Part shown: piece after piece, positions 1 to 12,147 of the stretch
How the letters are laid out: every line of letters begins with the position of its first letter
How positions within the stretch are numbered: position 1 is the first letter of the stretch
DNA from: Ceratodon purpureus
Lineage: Eukaryota > Streptophyta > Bryopsida > Pseudoditrichales > Ditrichaceae
Assembly (NCBI GenBank): GCA_014871385.1
Contig: CM026433.1
Span: 16,003,808-16,067,807, forward strand
Length of the DNA: 64,000 bases
Direction of reading: 5' to 3'
Position numbers and translations under genes: made by a program
The notes under the pieces: generated by a model
Seen by the model: only the letters and a program-made list of their open reading frames with translations
Database searches by the model: none
Told to the model about the DNA's origin: nothing

Positions 1-171
1 TGAATCTTTCGTTGTCTGGACATCTCTTCTTCCTGTTGCAACAATGATGCATATAAATGTGCTATGTGCTGAATAAATGTTCAGACTGATCGGTTCTTTA
101 ATACTTATATGTTATAGTGGATGATGGTTCAAAAAGAAAAGTAATTAATGTCGCACGGGTCTGGGCAACAG

Positions 172-1591
172 GTTTATGAGCACAGCAAGACAGCTGGCTG
201 TAAAGCTGGACGCGCCCATGGTCAATGATCTCGGCTTTTCAAAACGCTATGTCCGCTGCTTGCAGGTACTGTTATCAGCCAACATGTCTGTGCATGTGAT
301 TGAGTTTGTACCAGAAACTCTGTGTGGCCGTCTCATGCTTACCTCATCGATAGATTGCTTATACTTAAGTAGCTGGATAATCTTGCTGTGGGACACTTGA
401 ACAACTATTTTGCTGTGAGGACAGATTTCCGAAGTTGTGAACAGTATGAAGGACTTGATATCATTTGAGAAGAAGACCCGTCTCGGCCCTTTACGTACGT
501 TTTTTTAATCATAGTGTTCTGCTTTTCTGGTTCTCTGGGAGTTTTATTTGTAAGGCAAGATGTATTGTTACGTGGTTGGTGCATATCATCAAAGTACATG
601 AATTCTTACAAGTGGTACTAACTGCTTATTCTTGCCATTCAACAGAGAGCTTGGCCGAGTTTCCAAGCGCTCGAAAATTGCAGCAGGAAGGGTTGCTCAC
701 GAACTCTCAGCTCTCACTTACCGCCCTCATAAACCACTTCACCCAAGGCAGCCCTCGCCAGTCCGTGCCTCATCTGCAACAACAGCAAGGGCAGATGACG
801 AGACAGTCTGGTGGGCAAGCTATGCTGGAAGTGGGCAGCAGGGCCCTCCTCAACTTCCAGGTCACCTAGCCAGTCAGCTCCAACCTGGTGCTGCGGCACA
901 AGTGCACAGAGATCCGAACGTTTTAAAGGCCGCACAGTTTTCGAATCAGATGCAGCTCGCACGGGGCCAAATGGATTCTCGGAATTTCGGGTCAGTACAG
1001 CCAGGGCAAGCATACAGTAACCAGATGCAGCCTCCTGGACCTCTGCACCTGTCTGGAAGTTCGCAGGCTCATTCCGGAAACTCGAACCCCGGCAACGGGA
1101 TGTCGGGTCAGCTACAGGCTCGAATGGCCTCGCCGGGACTTCCGCAACCACAAGCTCAGGCCTCTGTGCAGGCCCTGTCGGGTGGTGGTGGTGGGAACAC
1201 CCAATCTTTCTCTGGGAATCAGGTGCATCTGCAGCTCAACCACGCGCAAACACTCTCCCAGCTTCAGGGCCAGTCGACGCTGAACCAAGCTCCATCACCT
1301 GGGCTAAGTGGGAGGTCGCACCTCACCGGCGTTCAATCAGCCGTCACAGCAGACGTTTCAATCACTAGCGAAGCAGCCAACAGCACAGCCAACAGGCCAG
1401 GTCCACTCGCAATCGCATTCCTGAATAATCAACCGATGGTGAATGGGGGTCAGCAGAGCCTGCCCGGCACCCCTCAGAGCGAAGCCAGCGACCTAAGGTC
1501 AAAATGCATAGAGCTCTTCAGTCGATCGACAAGGACGATGCTTGGGCGTTCTGAACCTTGGTTGCCCCTTCCATTGGTGCGTTGTGTATAG
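172..1591 (+). CDS. SEU: SEUSS-like transcriptional co-regulator, C-terminal part (5' end outside window)
   Basis: Three exons are visible: 172-265, 425-494 and 646-1591, with AG acceptors before 172, 425 and 646 and GT donors at 266 and 495. The first two encode FMSTARQLAVKLDAPMVNDL, a KRYVRCLQ stretch and SEVVNSMKDLISFEKKTRLG. This is the conserved C-terminal end of the LIM-domain-binding (LDB-like) domain of SEUSS and SEUSS-like proteins. These are nuclear adaptors that join LEUNIG-type corepressors to MADS and other transcription factors in plant development. The last exon is rich in Gln, Ser, Gly and Pro, as expected for the family's disordered tail, and stops at 1589-1591. That exon is not one open frame: it starts in the frame giving SLAEFPSARKLQQEG and switches to another frame somewhere between about 780 and 869. 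Exon phases agree at both visible junctions. The family call rests on recalled motifs and no search was run. Confidence 0.85.
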
Positions 1592-2290
1592 TTAGAGGGG
1601 TTTTTGGGCTTTTGACATGAGTTTACGTTTCTTATGACACCTTGTCAGTTCGGTAGATGTTCTATTGAAGGAGTTCCCGAGTGGGACCAGTTTCTTGGTA
1701 TGTTGTTGAAACACTTCCAAGGATCAGAGGTTAGTTTAGTGTACGGTATGTTTGTATTAGAGAGTGTTTTTAGAGGCAGGAGGAGGTAGTATCGATCCAA
1801 AAGATGCAGGTTTAATTTTTGTAACTTCCATTAGGATAGGGTGCAAATTGAAGTGAGGAGCGGATAATAAGTCTTTCTGGGGACGTCAACCCTGGTTGCT
1901 GGTTTGGATATAACCGCCGAATACTGAGCAACGACGGGTCTTCTTGCCGACACCATATAATATCTGAACGATGTTCTTCGGCATGGCAGCTTCTGACAGC
2001 AATCTTGTGATCTCCATTCTCCTTTTCAGCCTTATCTGTATCTTTCATCTGTTGTATATCAGTTTAACGACTACGTGAGAAACAAAATAACAGTTGAAAG
2101 TTTGGAAATAATCGTGCCAGTGCACTGAAGTGGCCTCATGTCTTGACGTTACAAACATAATCTGTACAGTCTTTATTTGTGGATTAATTTAGAATTTGTA
2201 CTAGAAATATTTGAGTTCGTTTGCAAGGAAAAGCTGGAGAATGAAGTGTTCGTTGTGAATAAAGTGCCCATAGGACATGTCTTTTTTGAT
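1592..2290 (+). other. Probable 3' UTR of the SEUSS-like gene
   Basis: This non-coding stretch follows the SEUSS-like stop codon. A canonical AATAAA lies at 2258-2263, and base composition turns strongly AT-rich soon after, so the transcript probably ends near 2280. No ORF here resembles a protein I know. Confidence 0.45.
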
Positions 2291-4550
2291 CAGTACTTTG
2301 TCACCCATCGGGAATAGACACCATACAATGGAAACCAAAAAATTGAATTAGGTTACTTATATCTTTTGGCTCAGGGTTTGGGCCCGAATTGGGAGTTCAG
2401 GCCAAAGTAAACCTTGTCCCAAATGCATCACTAAGGTCCAAACATTTTGTCGACAAAATAGTACCACATAAAATGCTAGATAGAATAAATTGAAGTTCTC
2501 CTTAGGCCCTAGTATAAAGCCCAAGTTGGGCTCGATTTGAAAAAATCAAATAATCCTATAGGTTAGAAATTGAAGAGTTTGGATTGGCCGTGAATAATCC
2601 AGCCTCAAGTATATACTTTGGCCTTTGTTCGTTAATTGGCGAGTGTGTTTGCCATATAACTAGACAAGGTTTGAACCAAATTGGACATATTAGACAATTA
2701 TTGTATTATCAGTGAATTGTGTCTAATAAAAAATCAAAGGCAAAAATAGCAATGTACCAATTAAAGTTGAATTAACTTATTCCAATAATTTGATTTATCG
2801 ATATTATTTCACACTAGCTAATGATAAAATGATGTTTTATCCTAAGTTGATAGTTTTTATAATAAATACAAAATCTTCCATAAATTGTTTTCCCATCATT
2901 CTAAATTTCTACATTTTTTAATATAACAATTATTTTTGATTTTTGATTTTTTTCAATTGGCTCTTCCATGTCCAATGTATGTGATATTAATTTCATATGA
3001 CAATACCCTACATTGATCATTTATATTCTTCTAAGAAATCTTTATATTTCAATGCTCTAGGTATCTTGCTTTCTAAATAGTAAATTTTAAAGAGTGTGAA
3101 TCAAACAACGGGTGTATGTCAAAGAAGTGTAGTAATTGTTCCTTTGTACCTAGTCATTGTCAATGAGTAAAGTGATGAGTGTATTTTAGAATGGACTCCC
3201 CGTATGGTTGCAGTGCACTTGAATACCTTGAGCCTGGGCATCTTTAACTTTACAAACCTCTAAAAAATGGTGTAGAAGAAAGTAACATCATCTACACCAT
3301 GATACTAGTGTAAAATTAAATCAATATAGTGAAAAAATTTGACACAAAGACAATTTAAATTTGACACAAAGACAATTTAAAATTTGATGATCATCCATTC
3401 GGCCCTTGGGTAGAATAATCTGGAAATTTAGTCATTTATTTACTTCAAAGTCTACAATCTTCCAATCCGAGCCATCAAATTTAATAAAATTCTTCGTGCA
3501 TGATATTCTTATTAAGCAAGATCCTATGGTTGAAAATGTAAATAAAGCTGCATTTATTTCCGCTCTTTTGCTCTTTGCTATGAAAGTGACAATTTTGGAG
3601 TAACTTTGTTGAAACATGGTCAAGGAATTTCACAAATAAAAAATATTTCATTTTCATTTTATTTTCAATTGAATTAACATATAATATGCAAGACTATGTT
3701 CAACTTAATACCTAAGTTCAACCTATTGGCACTATAAACCACTGAATTCCTTAATCTAATGGAGTTAAAAATATATCTTCATGGCACATTTACAAGTCAA
3801 ATTCCTGCAGCACGCTTAACAATCAGCTGCATAAATCCACAAAGCCGCTGAAGTTTGAACCACCGGCCAGGGCTCGTGACAAGGTCCAAAATGTGACCAT
3901 TCAATTGAAGTTATCATTCTGATTGTAACTTCAGTTTGAATCTGTAACAAGTGACTTGAAGCTGTAACTATGTACAAGCTTTCCCAATCAGCCTGTGCGC
4001 TTGCTGCGCTCACATTCAGGCTTCAGCTAGTGCTGCAATTCTAATGGGCACTCAAATAAATATTATGTGTACTACTACATGCATGATCAGCGTCCAAAGT
4101 TTATGGGCCAGCATAAATAATTTGACACACTTGAATCTGAGTGGATCACAAGCTAGAGATTGCCATCCTCTTTACCAGTAGTGCATCATTTAGCCAATGT
4201 GGCATTCAACGATTGAAATGCCTGAGTTCATATTATGCAGGCTACAAAATTTATATATTATGCTTCCCAGTGTCCAGAGATTCAAGCCTGCCTGCCTTCA
4301 AAGTGCATGATTCTGTAGCTAGATTGTTAATTTCGTGAGTGATATTCACGTCGCATGGATCGACAAGTTGTTCTGAAATTCGTGAATCACTGCGCTAGTA
4401 CTGCAGAATCGCTGCAGCGCTGGGAGCCTGGGACGCTTGAGGAATTAGTTGAGCAATGGCGCCCATACTTTGATCATCGCGCACTGCCGGGAATTGTTGC
4501 AGACTCTGAGGCAATTTATAACTTGCCATATTGCTGCTGCATCGGCTAGG
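2291..4550. other. AT-rich intergenic DNA with short repeats
   Basis: No supported gene. A 22-bp unit (ATTTGACACAAAGACAATTT plus AA) is repeated head to tail at 3337-3358 and 3359-3380. The stretch at about 3400-3640 resembles by eye the 3' half of the MITE-like copy at 55670-56575. A short open stretch at 4355-4549 is moderately GC-rich but resembles nothing I recognise. Confidence 0.5.
3337..3380. repeat. 22-bp tandem duplication
   Basis: Two identical 22-bp units stand head to tail (3337-3358 and 3359-3380). Confidence 0.85.
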
Positions 4551-4717
4551 GCGCGGAGGCAGCGTCGACGACCTTAACAGCTCGTTCTTATGATCAACCA
4601 GCTTCTGCTTCTTGTGCTTCAGCTTGTGCCGCTGGTGTTGGACTCCGAATATATGTGGAGAGAAGCTTTCTCTTACAAGTAAGTCTTACTGTGTACCTCA
4701 TGTGCAGCTGCCTGATC

Positions 4718-4744
4718 TTGATCAGCTTGATCAGCTTGATCAGC
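4718..4744. repeat. TTGATCAGC x3 microsatellite
   Basis: Three copies of the 9-base unit TTGATCAGC, overlapping the region of the possible 71-aa ORF. Confidence 0.8.
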
Positions 4745-4955
4745 TGAGGCTGGTGCTGGTGCTGCTTTGCCTTCTTGCCAGCATGGTCAGCATGCATACG
4801 GCAAGGAAGCCTGAGGAGGAGGAGACCTTGCCCTTGGCGGCCCCAAATTCCATGTCCTCCGGAATGGATGGCAACGTATGCTCATAGTGCCCCTTCCGCA
4901 GGCACCATCTGTGATCCTTGCACTTCCCAAGCAAACGTCCTGCGACTCCTGCCAT
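4740..4955 (-). CDS. Possible small protein, 71 aa, unrecognised
   Basis: A minus-strand frame runs from ATG at 4955 to a stop at 4740. It begins MAGVAGRLLGKCKDHRWCLR and contains a Cys- and Lys-rich N-terminus, an acidic turn (PEDMEF) and a hydrophobic stretch (GFLAVCMLTML). Directly upstream on the minus strand is a CT-rich microsatellite (4957-5007), a composition common in plant 5' leaders. The region is clearly more GC-rich than its surroundings. The other strand is also open over much of this interval, so the ORF could be chance or a remnant. No function is proposed. Confidence 0.2.
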   Translation of the reverse strand: MAGVAGRLLGKCKDHRWCLRKGHYEHTLPSIPEDMEFGAAKGKVSSSSGFLAVCMLTMLARRQSSTSTSLS

Positions 4956-4956
4956 T

Positions 4957-5007
4957 GCGAGAGAGCGAGAGAGGGAATGAGAGCGAGAGAGAGCGAGAGC
5001 GAATGAG
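4957..5007. repeat. GA-rich microsatellite
   Basis: Imperfect (GA)n/(GAGC)n run of about 50 bases. Confidence 0.85.
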
Positions 5008-5029
5008 ACAAGTGAAACTGAATGAGTGA

Positions 5030-7390
5030 ACGGTTGGTTTAAATTGTACCATGCCCAGTTACTTGTTTTGCAAGTTTAAATCTCCTAGTTAATTTAGCCT
5101 TAATATATGTCTAATTTTTCATCTTCTTTTGTAACCCCTACAGTCAAGTAAATGTTCCAAGTTACTAATTTTTTAGGAACTTCCGGGTTCTTTAAATTTG
5201 AATTAATTTTGTGACCTTTTCATTCACCTTTTCCAAGTTTCATCTATTTTGTTCAATTCAAGTAATAAAACTTATTCATCCAATCTATTAACGAAATTTC
5301 TCATTGTCAAAATAGTTGTGTATTCCAAACAATTCACATTCTAATAAGGTTGTGAAATATTGAGTTCTATTTATTTGACGTGAAAATTTCCATAACAAAG
5401 TAAAAAACATAATCTCATCATCTCATGTTAAAATGTACATTTTGTGGTAATACATATAATTGTATGAAAATTTTCATGATGTGCCAAAACCTTTTTGCAT
5501 TTTGACTATTAGTTTTAGGTTGAATTTACATTTTAAAAACGTATGAAATTTGGGTGTGTTTTGGTCATGTTTACATCCATTCCTTCCAACTAATTCGTCT
5601 TAGGTTCTATCTTTCTTTGTTACCTTTTTTCATCCTCTTCCAATTTTCATCTATTTTGCAAGCTAGGCCAATTGCCATAGAATTTCAAACTTTAGTGTAT
5701 GGCGATAGAGAAAGTGATTGTTTAGTGTACTCCATGTCATCACTCTCAGTTCTAAGTATATGTAATCGTGATTTTATATTCAATTTCAACATTTTTCATC
5801 ATTCATCTAATCTTATTTCATAGTATTCTGACAAATAGGCAATATAATTTTGTTTATATATGATACTTTTATTTGGAATTATTTTTTGCCAAAGCTGCCC
5901 CTAACGTACGATATAGATGTTTTTTCATTAGACTTTAGAAAAGTAGTTATGCTCTTGACATGAATATTTCTCAACAAGGGGCAACTTCAAAACTTTCTTA
6001 CAAGGATACCTTTGAGAGTTTTTACACGTAACTAACATGATTGCTGTTGAAGATGTCTAATAAAATCTAATTTGGTTTTGCGACGGTGGTTTCTCTTGTT
6101 GTATGTTTCACTTTATTGCAATGGAAGTTCACCATTTGACTCAAAAAAATAAAATCTAATGCATGGTACAAAACCTTATTTTATAAAAAGTTGAAAAATT
6201 TCACCCCTCTTGGTCTAGGAAGCACAAATCATTTTTCTTCTATTTTTTATTTTTTTTTTTTTATTTTTTTTTTTTTTTTTCAGAAGAATATATTTAAAAC
6301 TTAGATTTTTTGATAGAATGGATTCAAATACTATAAGTTGCATCAACTTAAAAATGTGTATTGGCAAAATTATGAATCTATGTCTCTTTCACAACTTATT
6401 TCACAATGCTACACCTCATTGTCCAATTCAGAATGTCGACTTAAATTGTTTAATGATTATTAATGAGTAATTAAAGAATGTTTGTTGAACAATTATAGAT
6501 TTCAAGAATTACAAGGTTGCCATGTTTAGGATAATTTGATAAAATTGGCATTAGAAGTGCCTTCTTTGCTCTAAGATTTTTTTGTATGTTAGATTAAACA
6601 TTAGATGAATAATTGAAGGTCTAAGTAGAGTTGACCGTTTGATTTGAATTTTGATAGAAAATCCCTATGTAAATTAGTGTTGTGAGTGGGTTTCATAATT
6701 ATTTAAATTCTTGATTGATAATAGATTTGTTAATTAAATTCTTTAGGCTTGACTTGGGGGGGCACTACATGTGTAAATTGGTACCACCTGCGTTCAGAGG
6801 GTATTTTATGGGGGGTTACTTAGCACCTATTTTTGAATTTATTAGACCATTACCTTAGAAAAAAAACGATTTGAAGAGCATTTTTTAGACCTTATCTTAC
6901 TTGTACTAAAAACTGAGGCTGACTCATTGTTTGCACCATATATTACTATATGAATCTTAGAAAAACAACCATAGAAGATAAAGAACACTATTAAAACACA
7001 GAAATTTATCATTCATTCATATGGACATAAATTATTCACAAAAACATACACAATGGCAGCAAAGGAAAATTGGAAGTAAAGACCTTTAATTGGCCTTAAT
7101 TACTTCCCATGCTAGGGTTCTCTTGGAACCTCTGAAATTCAAAATGCATTGCACATTAAAAGTTCATAGTGGCATTTACAAAGCAATGTTCAAGGTCACA
7201 GCAGGAGAAAAGTCCCTCATGAATCTGCTACGAATCTGCTACTCCTAACAACTCCTACGCAACATGTGTCCTGCAAACGGACTGTACTGAATCCGTTAGA
7301 ACTATCTTGAAAGAGTCAATCAATTTTTGTTGGAAACGAAGGTATCAAAAGAACTTGCATCAGAATCCAGGCTGTACATTTTCGTAGCAG
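5030..7390. other. AT-rich intergenic DNA
   Basis: No gene supported. It contains an almost pure T run at 6240-6281. The stretch at about 5890-6190 shares phrases with other AT-rich stretches in the window (near 21890-22030 and 26390-26450), including 'gtaactaacat', which suggests decayed copies of a dispersed element. Confidence 0.5.
6240..6281. repeat. Poly(T) tract
   Basis: About 40 bases of nearly uninterrupted T. It could be the poly(A) end of a minus-strand retroposed copy, but no adjoining coding remnant is visible. Confidence 0.8.
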
Positions 7391-7392
7391 AA

Positions 7393-8554
7393 CTATACGT
7401 CAACGCTACACTTGATATAATGGACGTCCATCCAATTGGAGTCACTGAGATCATACCTGAATTTGAGCCGACCTGGGCCCCTCGAATAATAGTTCAAGTA
7501 AATCTGGATGCCAGACTCCGAAGCTCCTTTCTTCCCGGTTGACGATGGCAGATTCATCAAGTCAATTGGATGTTTGAGAATACCATAACCTCGTCCTTTG
7601 CGTCTTCTGATCCTTTGCACCCGGCCTATCCACCAGGATCCCTTCTCCACCGCTTGGGATACTCTCACTGCTACAACACCTCGCGGCTGTTTTTTCGTGG
7701 TTCGTTTTGAGCCGTAGTCACAGTAGGAACGTTGTGGTGATCCTGCACCTAAGAAGTAGATGCCGCAGTCGCTACCACACCCTATCAGCATCTTCGAATT
7801 CGATGAGCGGCACTAACGTAGTCGTCAGCGTTTGAAAAAGATTGAATTCTTCACTCGTGTCAATCGGTCCTTTGAAAATTGAAAGGAATGGATTCGCATT
7901 CAACTGAGACACCAAGGTGGATTTGTAGATGGTTTTGCCAGCGTACATGACATAGGGCAGTATCTTCACGCTCCTGCAGGTGTTCTAATCTCCTCAGACT
8001 CGTTTAGGAGCTCAGTGATCACATCTCGGGTCTCCTGCTCAATAGTACAGGGCAATCCATCTTGCTCATCGACTTGATCATTCTCCGGCCCTGTTTCATC
8101 CTCGCCTTCCTCGTCAGATTCCACTCCTTCACGGTCGGGCAGGGTTGTGATCTCACGCATTACCTCCGAGTCGCCATCCTCACCTTCAACTGGTTTCTTG
8201 TTTGGCACAAAAGCAAAGTGCCTCGTGTCTGCCAACTCACAGGTCCAGGGACTGCTGAACCACCGTGAACTTTGAGTGTTTGCACCAGGACGAGGACCCA
8301 TGTTGAGAGCCTAAGAAGACGTTGAGCCTCTTCAACCCTCTTTCAGTGCTGCAATCACATCATCATTAGTAGAAATGAGGGAATAGTTCCCCAAGTCGCA
8401 TGGAGACTCTTTTGCTGCCAACGGATGCAAATCAGCCCACACGTTCGTCATTTTGTTATGGACCCGATTAAATTTCAGACCATTAGCCCCATACTCAACT
8501 GCCGCTAATCTGTTTACTGTATTAGCTGTATTTACAAGCTCGTGAAAATCGAAT
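7393..8554 (-). pseudogene. Frameshifted remnant of an unrecognised protein gene, truncated by the LTR element
   Basis: Read on the minus strand from 8550 downward, coding-like sequence continues through several frames. It begins FDFHELVNTANTVNRLAAVE and continues through NVWADLHPLAAKESPCDLGN to a stop near 8334. An acidic linker (EGVESDEEGEDE) follows at 8301-7966. The 7969-7772 frame gives KILPYVMYAGKTIYKSTLVS, and after a shift DRLTRVKNSIFF. The last frame, 7791-7393, contains LIGCGSDCGIYFLGAG, KGSWWIGRVQRIRRRKGRG, an IDLMNLP patch, QIYLNYYSRGPGRLKFRYD and NWMDVHYIKC. The WW-containing basic block and the Tyr-rich block look like folded, conserved domains. Stops and shifts near 8334, 7966 and about 7860 argue for a pseudogene, though unrecognised introns could explain some. 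I do not recognise the family. The coding remnant ends abruptly at 8554, where the retrotransposon begins. Confidence 0.5.
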
Positions 8555-8926
8555 TGTGGAAAGTGATTTCCACGGTTGACACACGGAATACTAATTCCGG
8601 TAGGAAAATGATAAAAAAATTAAAAATTTTATGTTAGAAATACGGAAGTACTAAGCCTATAAGTAAAACAACCGGTTAAGCCGGTCGGCTGAATAAATAA
8701 GACCGGAAGGCCAGCCGGGTGAGATCCGGTCGTCTGCGGTGGAGGAGAGACGGTGCACCATATACAGAGCCCTGACCCGGCAGACTTAAGGATAACCACC
8801 AAAAGGTACAACGCACACGGGGATAATGGCTGCAACCATTAAAACGCCGCCGGTCGCGACCGTCCAATGATGAGGGGCTACGACCGTCCGTCATGATGAG
8901 CTACGAACGGGTGGCGCGAGGGCAGG

Positions 8927-8934
8927 TATAAAAG
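8927..8934 (+). promoter_or_regulatory. TATA box of the 5' LTR
   Basis: TATAAAAG lies in a purine-rich context 372 bases into the LTR. Transcription would be expected to start about 30 bases downstream, near 8957, which would put the LTR ORF inside the transcribed R region. Confidence 0.65.
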
Positions 8935-9133
8935 GAGGAAGAACCGCCATGCTCCTCCTTTCTCTTTGTCATTTTGTGGCACGACGGGTCCTTGCGCTCT
9001 AAGGCGGAGGGCGCAGTTAGGGTTAGACGGTAGGAGAGAGACGGTGAGACGGAAGTGTTTCCGTTAGGGAGAGATTGTGGTGAGGATCGTGCGTGCAGGT
9101 GTTACCGGAGTGACGGAGAGGAGGACTTAGCAA

Positions 9134-11000
9134 ATGGGTAGGAAAGGGAAGGAACCGGCGGCGGAAGGACAGTCGTTCAGGGTACAACGGGTAATGCCGT
9201 TGATACCGGCCGGCGAGAAGGAGAGAGCTCCTCCGGACCGCCTTAGAGTCTATGAGATGTGAGGTCCTACTGGACAAGGCATGGGGTTGGAAGCTTGCCC
9301 TTCCGGCCCAGGAGATCCTCGTCAAGAATCCCGAGAATCGAGGAACCATTCGGGGAGAGCCGGATAGTGGACGGCACAACTCTGGAGGAGACGTATGGTT
9401 TCAAGAACTCCGGCGAGGTCTCGACGCCGGAGCCCCGGGACTTCGTACACCGGTATCTCAAGGGGGCCGGAGACCCGAGAGAAGGATGGGGGCTGGATGA
9501 CATTGCGGATCCGGAGGCCCGGAGAGTAGTAGGGTTTATGAACCCTATTTCCATCCGGAAAAGCCCAAACGGATCACCAACAAGTGGGCGTCCGTTTTCA
9601 TTGGGGCCATGATCGGTGAATTCACGGTGGACTGGGGGGTCATGATGAAGACGATAGTCCCGACAGGTGGCCAATCTCCGGAAGACCAAGAAGCAGGCCA
9701 CCTGCCTTCCGTCTTTCCTCATTCACCTCTACCGTACTAAGGGGCTGTTGAGTGCTGAGGAGGTCCGGGAGTACGATGAGCTCTTAAGCTATCAGCAGTT
9801 CGCTGAGCCGGAAGAAGTGTCCGACCAGGACGACGATGATTATGTTATTGAGGTCTCCCCCACGCCGGCTAAGAGACCCCGTCCTAGCCCGGAAAAGGGA
9901 CAGCCATCCGGATCACCTCGGACTCCCGTACCGGCCAAGCGAACCCTGAACACGGAGATCCAACAGCCCACCGGACCACCGGAGCACACCGGAGATCCGT
10001 ACCAGGACTTAGTTAACCTATCGGAGCAGCGACGACGTATGCCCGGTTCTTACAGTCGACTAGGAGGCGGAGGGCCGGTTGGCTAGGGAGGTAATGATCC
10101 TTACGGGTTCGGACCGGTTGGAGGATTGCCTGAGTATTCTTCGCAAGCACCGGGACTTGGCGGTCTCCAGGAAAAGCACATGGACCGGCTAGCGAAGACC
10201 GGGAGACGAATCGGAAGCTCGAGGAGGAGGTGCGTGATGCCCGGAAAGATTTCAATGACGCCGTGACCGGGTCAGTCGAGGCCATCCGGTCGGTTCGCCG
10301 AGATCAAGGCCACTTTAGGCTCTTCCGGTAGATGTGGCCAACCAGTGCGCCGTTTACCAGGCCTTCCTGACCCGTCAACCGGATCCGACTATGAAGAATA
10401 TAATAAAGTTCATGCACGACCGGACGCAGGTGATGAAGGACACTTGGATGATGATGAAGAACCTGGTGGAAGTCCTCGGTTACGCAAGGCCGGTCCGTCA
10501 TCAGGGCCACCGGCAAATCAAGAGGATCCCAGACCACCGTCCCCAACCAGGGAACCGGCACCCGGGTACCACCCTCCAGCCTCTCCGATACGGTCGGCCA
10601 TCCGGCCAGCCCAACAGGAGGTAGGACACCCGCTGGAGGATCCTATTCCGGATACCTTGAGCAGTCTGCACACTCTACCCAACTTGGATGGAGTCGAGAC
10701 TGTTAACCCCGGAAACATTCCTTTGGACCGGACCAGAGACCACCACCGGTAGATTTTATACCGGTACAAGGGGATCTCCGGAAACGCTCCAGGTGGATCT
10801 CAGCGCAGTTCCGGTGGCGCACGATCTCCATCCCCGGGCAGTTCAAGTAGACCGATCCCGGAAGTCCATGCAAACCGTCAGCATCTGAGGCTCCGGAAGA
10901 AGGCCCCTCGTTGAAGAAACTGAAGGCGGCCACAGAAGAAGGAACGGTTGGGACGGAACCTCGGCACAGTCCCCGGCTCGATAAGCACAAGGAAGTAGGG
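9134..11000 (+). pseudogene. 5' LTR copy of the LTR-encoded ORF, frameshifted
   Basis: This is the counterpart of the 621-codon ORF at 18500-20365. The start context (gcaaATGGGTAGG) lacks one A relative to the 3' copy. The frame is broken repeatedly by small indels, leaving fragments such as the piece at 9667-10086 (MANLRKTKKQATCLPSFLIH...) and pieces around 10334-10888. Nearly all bases otherwise match the intact copy. The breaks may be decay or consensus error; comparing the two LTRs cannot settle which. Confidence 0.8.
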
Positions 11001-12062
11001 TTTAGGGATAAGGAACCGGATAAAATGGCAGCGACTAACGATGGGGCTCCAGTGCAACCCGGCTTCCAATCCGGATAAATAGCGGCAGTAACTAGGAATA
11101 GAAGGCGGCCACCGGTCCGGGATTCCCGGATCCAAGATCCGAATTTATTGGATCTCGGTGGCCACTTGGTCGCTTTAGGAACCGATAGGTTTAGTATTTA
11201 AGTTAGACGTTTTTCCAAGGCCGGGGCCTTGTTTTTGTACGCCGTTTGTTGTTGCAATTGAGAATATACTTTTGGATTTGTTGTGTCAACCGGCTGCTGA
11301 CGGGTCCGTTGCGTATGGTTGTGGTTCTATTGTCTTCAGTAGTGTTCCGGAGGAGTGTTGAACAGTAGGAAGGTCAGGAGAGCGCCCGGAGAGACTGGGG
11401 AGGTGGTCAAGCGTCGAGTGTTGACGGTTTCCAGTCCCGGAAGGAGCCCGTAGGGAAGGAGAGACGTATTGCAGTAGGGCTGGTAGTCTCAAGGACACGG
11501 AGAGCCGTGTGTACACCGGGACCCGGAAACGGACCGGTCGCTTCCTGTAGATGGGATAAAGCGGATGTCCTACTGGCAACCAATCCGGAAGGGAGATAGT
11601 ATAGTAGAATACTGTGCAGCCGTAAGGTGATGTCATTGTAGTATGATTTCCGTATCCGTAACCGGCACTGAGTAGTTATCCGGGACCGGTCCATAGCCGT
11701 ACGGAAGGGATTATTACTCCACTTCTCGGGTGGTAGATAGGAACAGTGGGGTGTCCAGCCACTATAAGTCACGGGACGGTGGAAAAATCCAGCCACTTGA
11801 AAGGATAGACGGATCAGTGGGAACCGGCCACTAGTCTAAAAAGCCGGAAATAGGAACGAGGCAAAAACTACCGGATTGTCCAACAGGCTGTAAGACGGTG
11901 TACGGTCGGACACGGGTGGTGATTTCCGTTAAAATCTAAAAGGAATAAAACTATAGGTCTTCGTGGGAACGAACACGGAGTGGTTTACTTTGGAGGGTAT
12001 TTAGTGTCAATTAAGTGCCTTCCGGAGGAATACTGATACCACGTCGTGCTACATGTGATTTT

Positions 12063-12079
12063 TGGCGCCGCTGCCGGGG
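12063..12079 (+). other. Primer-binding site, tRNA-Asp type
   Basis: TGGCGCCGCTGCCGGGG starts 10 bases after the 5' LTR end. It is complementary to the 3' end of plant tRNA-Asp(GUC) (CCCCGGCAACGGCGCCA), with one C:A mismatch at the centre. Primes minus-strand DNA synthesis. Confidence 0.8.
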
Positions 12080-12147
12080 ATCTATATGATTTTCTTTCTC
12101 CGGATTTCTACGGTTGTCACTTACCCAAGTCAGGTTGTAGAAAACGC

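Larger units (their letters stand above)
8555..12053 (+). repeat. 5' LTR
   Basis: Starts TGTGGAAAGTGATTTCC and ends CCACGTCGTGCTACA. It matches the 3' LTR along its full length. Most visible differences are 1-2 base insertions or deletions (for example around 9222, 9657, 10031 and 10560), with few substitutions. TATA-like TATAAAAG lies at 8927-8934 and AATAAA at 11943-11948. Confidence 0.95.

Noticed and set aside
714..1151. 145-codon minus-strand ORF opposite the SEUSS-like exon
   Set aside because: A shadow of the GC-rich coding exon on the other strand.
8930..11000. Separate host genes in the 5' LTR fragments
   Set aside because: Every fragment matches part of the intact 3' LTR ORF, so they are pieces of one broken copy.
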